A stretch of DNA of 64,000 bases from NCBI GenBank assembly GCA_036936605.1, contig JAUPFV010000004.1, forward strand, positions 139,296,973-139,360,972, given 5' to 3'. The translations under genes and the position numbers were made by a program. The notes beneath the pieces were generated by a model. It was not told where the DNA came from. It saw only the letters and a list, made by a program, of their open reading frames with translations, and did no database searches. This DNA is from Limnanthes douglasii subsp. nivea. Taxonomy: Eukaryota > Streptophyta > Magnoliopsida > Brassicales > Limnanthaceae. Positions 21,735 to 32,091 of the stretch are shown here, piece after piece (the stretch's first letter is position 1; each line of letters begins with the position of its first letter).

Positions 21735-24700
21735 ACTAAACTTCAAATCTACAATATTTTTTTAAAACCATATTGTTAAAACAAACGATTTTTTCAATAT
21801 TTTTGTGTACATGAATAAAACCAATGACCAGTTACAACAAACCCTATAGAAAATGTGATTAAAAACGTGATATTAGATTTGAAATTCATAAATATTTGGT
21901 TAAATAAAAGTTAATCTATAATTAATATCTTAATATAATTAAAACATAATTAATTATAGTGATTTGTACCAAAAAATACCAAACAAAACCATATTTATTC
22001 AAAAATCCCATCATTAAATTTAATTAGATAGAATGTCAAAAGTATATCATATTTATCTAGACCTACCAATCAAAATTTTCAATACTATACAAAACGTCTT
22101 TATACCTAACAATTAACCTTATTTCCCTTTTATGTATGTCAAACCTTGGACCATTTTTATGTAATATTTTTACGAGCCGTCATTTTCTCGAGTACACTTT
22201 CTTCTTAGGTCTTCATATTTTCATATCAATATTTTTTTTTGTCATCTTTTTCTGCGATCCATCTTTTTCTGCAGTCGTCACATAAACCGAAGAAGAAGGC
22301 TGTAATGGTATTTTTAACTCCATGTTTTTTATATTTAGTTTTTGTTTCCAATTTTTTTTGGTTAATTTTACTTTTTATTTTTTCTCTATAAAAGTAGATA
22401 GAGTTATTAATCTATGTTAATTTACTGATTCCACTTACCTAGACTAAATAAAAATAGAAAGAAAATTTATGGTTAATCAATATTTTTTTACATTGTTTGT
22501 AGTATCTTTTACACTGTTTGAAGGCACGATATTGATCATTTTCACAACTTCAAGTACGGTATCCAGTTGCAGTTGTTGTTCTAAAATTATTTCATACTTT
22601 GGATGATATAATTGATTTTTAATTGTTAAATGAGGTTCTTTGAGTAGAAAAAATATTAATTTAAATTTCAATTGCGGGCAATTAATGATTGTTAGTGGTC
22701 TCTTTTATTTAGACATTCATGTTCAAGTAGTTAGTGGCAACATTGTTAGCTATTTATCTAAATCGGTATCCATTTTATTGAATATGAATAAGGTAGTTGG
22801 AACAAGTTATAGTTCAGAGAACTTCGATGTTAATTTTCACAATACTAATTCTATAGGATTTGCTACTAAGTCATGGTGTACATAAATTAAATATGTTGAT
22901 TAAATATTTGATACTTGCTTTGTTTGTTTGAAATATATATTTGGTAAAAATTTCATATAGAACAAGATTTCACCTTTAAATATGAACGTAATAGTAAAAA
23001 ATAATTTATGAGTGTGTTGATTATCTTCTTGTGCCTTCATCTCTTTTATTCCTCACTCGATGAAGTCGCTTGCTTGTATTATCTTAGCCTATTAGCTGTT
23101 AGTCATTCTTATTATTCGTTCATCCTCTATCCCTTCGCTCATCCTCGGTTCCTCTTCGGTCTGACCTCGCCTCTGCTCGTAATTCATTCCTATCTTGTGC
23201 CCAGCTCAGCTCTTCGTCTTCTCTGTCACTTTCCTTGTTTATTATTCATATGTCTATTCTATTTATGTTTGTGACTTGTTAAAGAAATTGGAGGCAAATC
23301 TTACATTTGAACAAGTGCCTCGTGAGTTAACTGTTGAGCCAGATATTGTGACTAAATTCAGTTTCTTATATAAAATTCCTTTAATAATCTTACAAGAGAA
23401 TCCATCTTATCAGGTAATGGTTGAAAATGTGGAAGTGGCGTTAAGAATATTTTTCACTTTAAATATCTTAAAATACTATATGATAAATCCCAAGCTCAAG
23501 GTTTGAGAATAAAAGGCAGGAAAATATTTGGTTGTTGACAAGGTTCTCTATTAGAAAATTACAACTAAAACTTTATTGAGATGTTTGGGTAAGGACCAAG
23601 TGTTATTTATTTTGACAGATTTACATGAATGAGTAACTGAAGGTCATTATGGATATAAAGGTTTGATTAGACAGTTTTTGTTTGTAGGGTATTATTGTCC
23701 TTGCCTAGCACTAGATCTTATGACATTATCTCGATTCCCTTGGCTTTTTTACAGATAGGAAAATTATTTAGTAGGTCTTTAACCTACGGCGATTGCACCA
23801 AGTGGGTTTAAGTTAATTCATTATCAAGAAATCGTGCATAAGAGGTTTGTTAATGTCTGACAATTAATATGTTATGTAGGTATGGAATACCTTGACTATT
23901 AATGATGAATAATGGTAAAAGTTGTAAACATGATATTATCCTAAATATTTTGTAAAACATAATGGAGTATAGAATCATTTTCCACCTCATATTATTCTCA
24001 AGCTAATGGTCAAACTAAGGTAAATAACACGACTATAATTAGTGGGGTTAGAATGAAACTTCAATTAGCTTAGAGTTATGGCAAGATTTTTTACAATCGA
24101 TTTCATATGCATCTATAACAACTCTAAAATCAGCTACAAATGTTACTCCATTTTCCTTAGTTTATAGTATGGAAGCAGTCGTACCAACAGAGATTATGAT
24201 TCAAAGTCATAGAATTAAATATTATTGTTCATATTCAAATTACAAGGAAACAAAATTCTATTAAACTAATAAAATAAAGAATTAATCACGCTCATGTGCG
24301 AGCTAAACATTACAGGGGTTTTATAAATATTAAATTTGATTTAAAAGTTAAAATTGTCGCTTAAAATCAATGCATACATAAATATTTTTTACTATTACCT
24401 TTATATTTAAAGGTGAAATATTGTTCTATAACAAATTTTGAAAAAAATACATTTCAAACAAACAAAGCAAGTATCAAATATTTAATCAACATATTTAATT
24501 TATGTACACCATGACTTAATAGCATGTTCTATAGAATTATTATTGAGAAAACCAACATCAAAGTTCTCTCAACTATAACTTGCTCCAACTACCTTATTCA
24601 TATTCAATAAAATGGATACCGATTTAAATAAATAGCTCACAATGTTGTGAGTAACTACTTGAACATGAATCTCTAAATAAAAGAGACCATTATATTTAGC

Positions 24701-25749
24701 AATAGTAACCATTTTAGAAAAGATTTCTTAATTACTCAACAAACAATCATTAATTGCCCACAACTAAAATTCAAGTTAATATTTTTTATACTCAACGAAC
24801 CTCATTTAACAATTATAAAATCAATTATATCATCCAAAGTATAAAATACTTTTAAATCGGGAACTGCAACTCAATATCGTACTAGAAGTTATGAAAATAG
24901 TCGATATAGTACCTATAAACAATGTAAAAGATACTAAAAACAATGTAAAAAATATTGATTAAACCATAAATTTGCTCTCTATTTTTATTAGGTCTAGGTA
25001 AGCAGAATCCGTTAATTAATATAGATTAATAACTCTAACTAGTTTTCTGCTTTTTTAGATAAAAAATAAAAATAAAATAGTAAAATTAACTAAAAAAATC
25101 GAAAACAAAAACTAAATATTAAAAACATGGACTCAAAAATAAGATTACAACATTCTTCTTCAGTTTCTGTGACGACTAAAGAAAAAGATGGACCGGATAA
25201 GCAGGTGGACTTGAGAAGATGATGACAAAATGATATTGATATGACAAGATGACGACCTAAAAAGGAAAATGACGATTTAAGATGAACGTGGCTCGTAACA
25301 ATATTACATAAAACTGGTCTAAGGTTTGACATAAATAAAAACATAATAAGGTTAATTGTTAGGTATAAAAGGGTTTTTTTCTATTAAGAGTATTATAGTA
25401 TTGACAAATTCAATTGGTGGGTCTAGATGAATATGATATACTTTTGGCATTCTATTGAATTAAATCTAATGGTTGGGTTTTTGAATAAATATTGTTTTAT
25501 TTGGTATTTATCGGTACAAATCACTATAATTAATTATGTTTTAATTATATTAAGCTATTAATTATAGATTATCTTTTATTTAACCAATTATTTATGTATT
25601 TCAATTCTAATATCAAGTTTTGTAATCACAATTTCTATAAATTTTGTTGTAATTAGTCATTGGTTTTATTCATGTACACTAAAATATTGAAACAATCCTT
25701 TGTGTTAATAAAATAGTTATAAAAATTAGTGTATATTTGAAGTTTAGAA
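21735..25749. mobile_element. Foldback-type element FB1 with ~1.3-kb inverted arms
   Basis: 21735-23020 is the reverse complement of 24350-25749 over nearly its whole length (about 85-88% by eye). It encloses about 1.3 kb of gypsy-like debris. Clear arm pairs include AATTAATTATAGTGATTTG (about 21949) with its complement near 25525, and the TCATGGTGTACATAAATT stretch at 22870 with its complement near 24505. No sharp terminal motif or target duplication was found. A long-TIR Mutator or foldback origin is plausible; two old head-to-head insertions of one repeat is the alternative. Confidence 0.75.
23278..24350 (+). pseudogene. Gypsy (Tat-like) integrase-region pseudogene inside FB1
   Basis: Plus-strand translation in broken frames matches the RNase H-integrase end of a Tat-type gypsy polyprotein. 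23278-23506 is an open stretch. It is followed by LHE..TEGHYGYKGLIRQFLF.GYYCPCLA (23620-23710), the integrase zinc-binding region, and YSQANGQTKVNNTTI (about 23995-24040), the core motif after the DDE Glu side. LVYSMEAVVPTEI-like residues appear at about 24160-24200. Many stops. No LTR, primer site or RT accompanies it, so it is a captured or fused fragment. Confidence 0.75.
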
Positions 25750-26029
25750 TTCAATTAGTTATTAGAGAACGCGATAAAATAAAATTCGTCATCATTATTA
25801 CTATATGTGACGATAAGAGATGAGGAAGAAATGCTAGGGTAATGTTCCAATGCGAGAGGTACTGTATTTATAAATAAAAAACTAAACCAAAATTTTTGAA
25901 AAAGCGAAAGTACACAAACAAAATATGTATTTGTCCATTCGAATTAAGCGCTCATTCGGTTGACGTATTAACTCTACAATGGTGATTGTCTGTTAAAAAC
26001 AAGAAACTTAATCACGAACCTTTTGTTTG

Positions 26030-27440
26030 CTTAAAGGGTCATTCATGAACTTGTAGATTATAGGCAGATGAAGAGCAACTAGTGCGTAATTTATCTTACA
26101 TTGGGCCACTTCCTAGGGAGATATATGTTGGTTTGAATATGAAAAACCCGGAGAATGTTTCCAAAATGCATACAGTCTACAATTTTTGCCAAAAACATCG
26201 TGATGTTGATTATTGTTATCAAACTCAAATGCAATATTTGTTGACCAAATTGAGAGAACCTAATTACAACACGTGGGAGAGAAGAAGCGATACATCGGAC
26301 GCGATCACTGATTTTATTTTTTCCGATTCTACAAGTATTAACTAGTTGCGTACATTCTCATATGTACTACTTATGGATTTTACATTCAAAACGACTAAGT
26401 ATAAATTTCATTGCTCGAGCTTGTTGGAGTAACTTCTACATCACTTACATTTATTGTCGCTTATGCGTTTATGAGTGGGGAGAATATACAAAACTATACA
26501 TAGGATTTAAGTGTTCTACGAGGTGTGATGATGAATAATATGTGTTCATTTCCTACCGTTATTTTGATGGATCGATAGTTAACATTCATGCGAGCTATCA
26601 AAAATATATTTTCGGGCGTAACTAACTTGTTATGAAATGCATAAATAAAAACATTCTTAGGACGGTTAGAAAGTTGATTCCCGAAGAGGCTTTGAAAAAT
26701 TTATGAATTTTTATAACTTCGTTGTCGAAACAAACACGGTAGAAGTTTTTGACAAATATTTAGCATCATTATGTGAATTATTTTTCATTTACCCAAAATG
26801 TAAAGAATATTATATGTCGATATTATTAAAAAAATAAGGCGATTAATTTTTTAATCATCGAACAACGAATCAAACACTATGGCAATAGAACAAAAAAATG
26901 GTAAGCCCGCATTTCGTTATCAATATTTATTTATTTTATTACAAATAATTTATTTTGTAATTTATTTATTTATTTTGTAGGTGTGAGAGTGCTCAAGCAT
27001 CCCTTAATGTTTTACCATTTAATTTTGAACTATTTTGGGATAAAGTTCACAAGTTCTTAAAGAAGCAACATTTTGGGATTCTTGAATGTTTCAAGCTAAT
27101 TAAGTTTTATACTGAACCATGTAATACAAATCTATTGATAGATGTTATAACAAGAGAATGTAGATACATATCTATGGAAGATTTATATATATTTTGGAGA
27201 ATATTAGATATTGTTCATAGAGTTTCCACTATATAGATAGTTCCATACATAATTATGCCTCTAAACAACAATACCATATTATCAATATGGTTATGTAGCT
27301 ATTCAAGTCCAAAACCATATACACCTAAGAGCGTAAAAAACCGGTTAGAGATAAAGGTAGGTCAAAAGCGAGTATGGATGGATCGACTAAACGGATCCCT
27401 AGTTCATGGGAATATGGCCTTGAACAAACCGTGAGTGCTA
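26030..27440 (+). pseudogene. Mutator-like transposase pseudogene (OTU-MULE), copy 1
   Basis: 26082-26345 is open (87 residues: LPREIYVGLNMKNPENVSKMH, then TQMQYLLTKLREPNYNTWERR), the segment before the DDE core. Immediately after come VLLMDFTFKTTKYKF, which fits the first catalytic Asp block (MDxTYKTNxY), and LVGVTSTSLTFIVAY. About 26560-26580 gives VILMDR (second Asp block, D of VTDR), and 26590-26830 the CRWHINKN-like region reading KCINKNILRTVRKLI. 26980-27240 continues the C-terminal half and 27320-27430 the basic tail. Stops throughout. Confidence 0.78.
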
Positions 27441-27639
27441 GCATGCCTATGAATAAGTTAGGTAGCACACCTATGAACACGTTAGGTAGTATGGAAATCT
27501 AAAAGTGTCTTCAGTTTTACTACCTAAACCTCTAACCTCAAAAAATAAAGTAGGTCGGCCCTACTAACGAAAGAAAGTTATAAAAGTACCTAAAGTGCAT
27601 TCCGATATTTTTATATCCTGTTATTACTAGCTTGATACA

Positions 27640-28218
27640 TGTTATTTCAGATGAACAACACGGTTATCATACCGTATCGATAATAATATGCAGTAATGAT
27701 CATAGTGGGAACTTGTTAGACGCGATTTGTTGTTAGAATTAGTCCATCGTGCTTATGGTTGGATATGTATGGTTCATCTGATGCTTTGAATGATATAGTA
27801 AGAAGGTTAGGTTGGTTCAAAAGTAATCCAACTACTAGTTATTCGATGATATTTCCCGATATCAATGTCTAATATATCATTTCTCTTAAATAGGTTTTAA
27901 CTTATCGACCAATACATGGGAGTCCACTTGTTAGTTCGTCAACTATTATAGATATTGGTATTGATTTCGTAAATTGTGACCACTTCATAAATATAAAGGT
28001 TATTAACACATTTAATTGTATAGATAATGACTAATCTGGATGGAAGTTTGTCACGATTATATTCTGCAAATGGGTGCTAATGACATCGACGAAGCGAGTC
28101 AATAGGCACATCCATAATATGATAGATTCAAAAAATATACTCAGATTATGACGGCCATGACGGTGAAGGTTAAAGAAGAGCCAATATTTACCGACCTCAT
28201 CAATAATGATGTGTGATT
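27640..28218 (+). pseudogene. OTU-like cysteine protease pseudogene, copy 1
   Basis: Fragments in OTU order: ELVRRDLLLELVHRAYGW region (27710-27770), DALNDIVRRLGWFKSN (27780-27830), SMIFPDINV (27850-27875), LTYRPIHGSPLV (27900-27935), then IGIDFVNCDHF (27955-27990), matching the His-containing end motif of the OTU fold. The N-terminal catalytic Asp/Cys block (DGNCGF in the family) is not recognisable. Ends EEPIFTDLINNDV then stop at 28216-28218. Confidence 0.65.
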
Positions 28219-28499
28219 AAGTTTTTAATTTTTTTGGAAGATTATATCATGTAATATTTAAAAAAATATTCGCTTTAACTTATTATTTTAATACTTATGA
28301 TGTAGTATCTAAATTCCTGCGTAATACTTATTACCGTTTTCATTTGATTTCCCGCTTATTTAAATTTCCCGCCAACTTAGAATTCCCGCCAACTAAAGAA
28401 TCCCGCTCATTTTAAATTTTTCTTTATATAGTTACTGAATCATGTCGTATTAATCTATCTAACAACTATTCTAAATTATTAAAAACTTGAAGTATCTTA

Positions 28500-28900
28500 G
28501 GTATGGAATAGACCGTTAATGAAGACAACGACTCACTTCAAGCCGTCTAGTGTGTTCATTGTACAAGGTCGGATGAGACCATCGATGCTTTTTCTATGAA
28601 GTGTTGTGTAGGATGTACTAAAAAATACGAAAAATCTATGATCTCTATATCCACCTCCTTGCATTCGTGTTGAAGTTTCTACAATGTAATTTTTTCCAAA
28701 ATCTGAACTAATGTTTCGGGTGTTCGACTTGTCCTACGAAGTAAGGCAAGAAGCTTTCTACGGGTGGCAATTGAAAATTATTCATTTCATTACAAGAGAC
28801 ATGATAACTTATTTGAAGAATCCTCATACTGATCAACCAAATGTGATAACTAATTTCTCACCTGTTGATTTTATCCTCGGATATGACTTTGACTAATTAA
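28500..28900 (+). pseudogene. Unrecognised repeated ORF fragment, copy 1
   Basis: 28711-28896 is a 61-residue frame (FYGWQLKIIHFITRDMITYL, ending ILGYDFD) whose partner at 51368-51555 has lost one base near 51405 and is out of frame. Upstream codons (28560-28700) look coding in shifted frames. Family not recognised. Confidence 0.35.
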
Positions 28901-29802
28901 TTGTATTGCATGATGTACTTTTATTGTTAAACGTTAAGTTATTATCCTTTTATTTTGAGATGTATTATTGTATTTTCTATAGAAGTTTGATTGTATATTT
29001 ATTTATGATTAATGTATAGTTGTTTGAACATGACAAATATATAATATCGTTATTTGCATAAAAACACGAAATTAAAAAAAAAAAACATTCACATTATATG
29101 CGACCATGGGCAAAACTTTTTACACTGAAAAAATAGCAGAACCATGTATTTTCTATAATATCTGCAACAAATAATAAAAATATGGCAAGACTTATGCGAC
29201 CAACGACAAACGTTTTGGCACTGAAAAATTAACAAAATCGTGTTTTTTGTACAACACTTGCGACGTAAAGGAATACTTTTTCATATTTTGTGTGAACCAA
29301 AGTAAACTTTGGCCCCTAAGTTTTAAGATAGGTTATGTGTTTGGGTCAAAACATTATGTTGTTTTGTTCCGTATGATTTAGAGTGCATATATTAGATGTC
29401 AATTTTTTTATTCGCACACTAATATATACTAATTTCAATCGTAAAAAAATGTATAACAGTATTCATAATGAAACATCATAGTACTCATAAACAAGCATCG
29501 TAAGACTAGAAAAATCATCGTCAATTCATAAATATATATATATATATATATATCATATAATCATCATAAACAAAAAAAATCAATCAAGTAATAAAAAACA
29601 CAAACTATAAAAGAAATGGACACACATCTCTAATGCATTGAATTTTTCTTCCGTCGCAATCGTATTAATACATGACTGAAATGTGCATATCCGATCTAAT
29701 GCTTCACTTGCAGTATCGTGAGTGTCTATCGCAAGGTTTTCTCCAATTTATGTATCAGAACCTATCAAGGTCGGGTTGGCCGATGTATACCATAGGTTAC
29801 GG
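28900..29802. other. Noncoding, AT-rich; small (TA)n at 29537-29553
   Basis: Shared with 51556-52235 up to 29588; 29589-29802 is unique in the window. The only regular structure is the TA microsatellite, which is absent at the matching place in copy 2 (about 52192). Confidence 0.6.
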
Positions 29803-29897
29803 ATAATGAACCAACCACCATAAAAAATTTACACTAATAAAAAAAATTATACAAAAAAAAAATTAAAAGGCCATAACAGCCTTCATGCACTCAACTC

Positions 29898-30607
29898 TTC
29901 CAAAACAATACTACCATCCGTAGGGTTGGTCAATTTGCGTGGGGAAAAAAACAGTAATAGTCAGTCATCACTAGAGGAGTCTTCATCTTCATAGTCCTCT
30001 TAACGTTCACCGTCAGCATCTTCCAACATGTCCTTTTTACCATATACCTCCATCTCATGGGCCTCCTCTGATGTACCAACACCTTCCTCATCTTCCTCCT
30101 CTTCCTCTGTCTCTTCCCTCTTCCTTTTCCTGTCTGGAATCTTGGTTGGTTGAGAGTCAGCCACCAAGTTAACTAACTCAACTGACCCAGAGTCAGCAGA
30201 GAAGTAGTCGAGATCAAAGTTCAGTATATAGGTTGCGCTATTGAGTGGTGTCACCGAAGAGATTAACCCGGAGATTCTGTTGGTTGTGATGGAAGGCCAT
30301 GAGTTATCTAAGGCACCATAATTATATATGGTAATTGTAGTTGAAGATGTGTTGATTTTTTTATTTCAAGAGTTTATTTTTTAATTACTATATGGTTACT
30401 AATATATATAGACGATGAGGGAGTCCTATTAAAGTTGTAATGGTGGCTATGGTAATGATTAAAGCCTTCTTTGTCAAATTCGCAATAAATTGGTTGACGT
30501 GATTAAATAGTTTGTTGCGTGATCAATGCATATACCGGTTACTAAGGCAGACACTCAAGACGTTTCATATAAATTGAGTTTTTGTGTATTGTTTATTAAA
30601 ATTCCAA
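29898..30607. other. 704-bp segment kept only in copy 2, bounded by TTCCAA
   Basis: In copy 2 TTCCAA occurs at 29898-29903 and again at 30602-30607. In copy 1 the flanks are joined at a single TTCCAA (16351-16356). A deletion by short-homology recombination in copy 1 explains this better than a precise insertion. Confidence 0.85.
29952..30254 (-). pseudogene. Acidic C-terminal protein fragment, unrecognised
   Basis: The 84-residue frame (30000-30254) reads LNFDLDYFSADSGSVELV, a basic KRKRE patch and a long Glu/Asp run. After one in-frame stop the same frame continues EDYEDEDSSSDD and stops at about 29963, which looks like a natural acidic C-terminus with one nonsense change. It lies downstream of the ULP-like gene on the same strand. 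Family unknown. Confidence 0.45.
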
Positions 30608-31079
30608 GCATGGTTATGTAATTTTATTTAATATATACCGAGATGTTGAGTATAAATTCATGTCAATGTTGCAAATTTTTACATCGAGCTCAATAGTGAG
30701 AGTTGTTAACTACTGCACAAACTCGAATTGTTTAGTAGTAAATTTTTGTACACGTTGCAAATTATTATATATAGTTCAATCGCGAGAGTTGTTAACTGTT
30801 ACACAAGCGTGACTTGTTTCGAGCTAAAATACATAAATTTTTGCTATTTGTTTTATACGAACCTGATTGTTGTGCTAAATTACCCACATTACTCTATATA
30901 TACACCAAAACATTCTAAGCAATATATGTACACCAAAAAAATCCCAACCAATATATATACTACTGCATGTTATTGTTGGTATCCAAAAGATATGTACACA
31001 ATTTTCCATATAAAAAAATGACGACCAGTGTTGGTTAGCGTTTTTATCATTAAGGAAATAATACAATATTTCAACTCTT

Positions 31080-31770
31080 AGATCGCTTACCATATATTTT
31101 CGTAAGTCTTCGGCTAACATCCTTTTTTGATAATATCTTTAGCGTATTGAAAAATAAAAATATCGCAGTCACGGGTGCTTGTTTTTTTTTGTGGAATTCC
31201 TTTAGAATTTTTCACTTTATATCCAGTCTTTGACTGAGGTGAATATCCCTTTTCGACACAATATGCCAATTGTTTATAAGAGTTTGTATCAGGCATCGGA
31301 TACTAATAAAAACGAGTTGTTTAATAAATATGGATGTGATTTGTTTAATATAAAATCAAATGCGAATTGTTTACTAAAAACCAAGAGAGAGTTGTTTATT
31401 AACAATAATTGTGAGATGTTTACTACAGACAAAAAAAGTTGTTTTTAAGTAGTTTTTTTTATTTGTTAGAAATTAAATTCTAAAAACGGGGAAAAGTTTT
31501 ACTAGCGGAACAGTTGTCCTTATTGTGTAGTCCGTTGCATGTTTATTAAGAGGCACAAGTGGGTTTTAGTTTGTTGTCGTTCTTTCTTCTATATCAATAA
31601 CAAACAACTTCCAATGATTTAGTTTATCCTTCGTAAGGATGCAGACTGGAATGAGAAAAATGTTTGTATATGGCCTCATGTTTTGAGATATTTCATCAAC
31701 TATATGTGTCAGATCCTCTCCGATGGACATTGTGTACTGTATTCAAGGAAGAGTACATTATAACAAGAAC
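31080..31770 (-). pseudogene. ULP-like gene copy 2: C48 protease domain exons
   Basis: 31114-31296 keeps the Cys end of a Ulp1 fold: PQKKTSTRDCDIFIFQYAKD, equivalent to the family's Q-x(5)-DCG block with the nucleophile Cys preserved but the next Gly changed to Asp. The His exon (about 31500-31740) reads NHWKLFVIDIEER and then has a stop two residues on from the aligned NYN of copy 1. Between the exons lies the same GAGTTGTTT-rich intron. Confidence 0.78.
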
Positions 31771-32091
31771 GTGAGAGTTGTTTGTAGTTTATAGCTAAAC
31801 TTACAGTAGTCATGCCAAATAATTTTGGCGTTGTATTTGGCGTCAGGGAAACCTTTGCATGCAACTTTCCAATATACTTCTCTAAGAATCTTTAGAATCC
31901 AAGCGTCAACAATCTACCAAATTACAGATAGATGGAATTACTTACAAAATCCAACAAAGTGAATTGTTTGAAAGGAGAATCAGATAGTGTATTAAACAAC
32001 GAATTGTATGAAACATGAATTCCTCTGAAATGTGAATTGCTTGAAACGCGAGAAGCGAAAGTTATTTGTAACATATCAAGCGAGTTGTTTA

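Larger units (their letters stand above)
25990..28460 (+). mobile_element. Mutator-like element with OTU protease, copy 1 (decayed)
   Basis: A second, different Mutator family: a FAR1/MURA-like transposase remnant followed on the same strand by an OTU-type cysteine-protease remnant, a known plant MULE gene pair. Boundaries are set by coding homology plus the CCCGCC-rich stretch near 28350-28410; terminal repeats were not found. Confidence 0.65.
16249..29802. repeat. Composite unit, copy 1
   Basis: Head-to-tail duplicate of 29803-52235. Landmarks in order: the GGATAATGAACC start, ULP-like gene (minus), foldback element, Mutator/OTU remnant, unknown ORF fragment. The ULP part of copy 1 lacks a 704-bp segment present in copy 2 (see 29898-30601). 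The last 210 bp (29589-29802) have no partner because copy 2 is cut at 52235. Copies look about 93-95% identical. Confidence 0.9.

Noticed and set aside
23008..23274. 88-residue hydrophobic frame repeated at 44686 and 55308
   Set aside because: Ser/Leu/Tyr-rich with no membrane-protein pattern. It is kept open in all three copies, but those are recent duplicates and it abuts a clear gypsy pseudogene; chance is simpler, though a real small ORF is not excluded.
30875..31120. 81-residue reverse frame similar to 16624-16824
   Set aside because: Shadow of the same duplicated noncoding segment; stops differ between copies.
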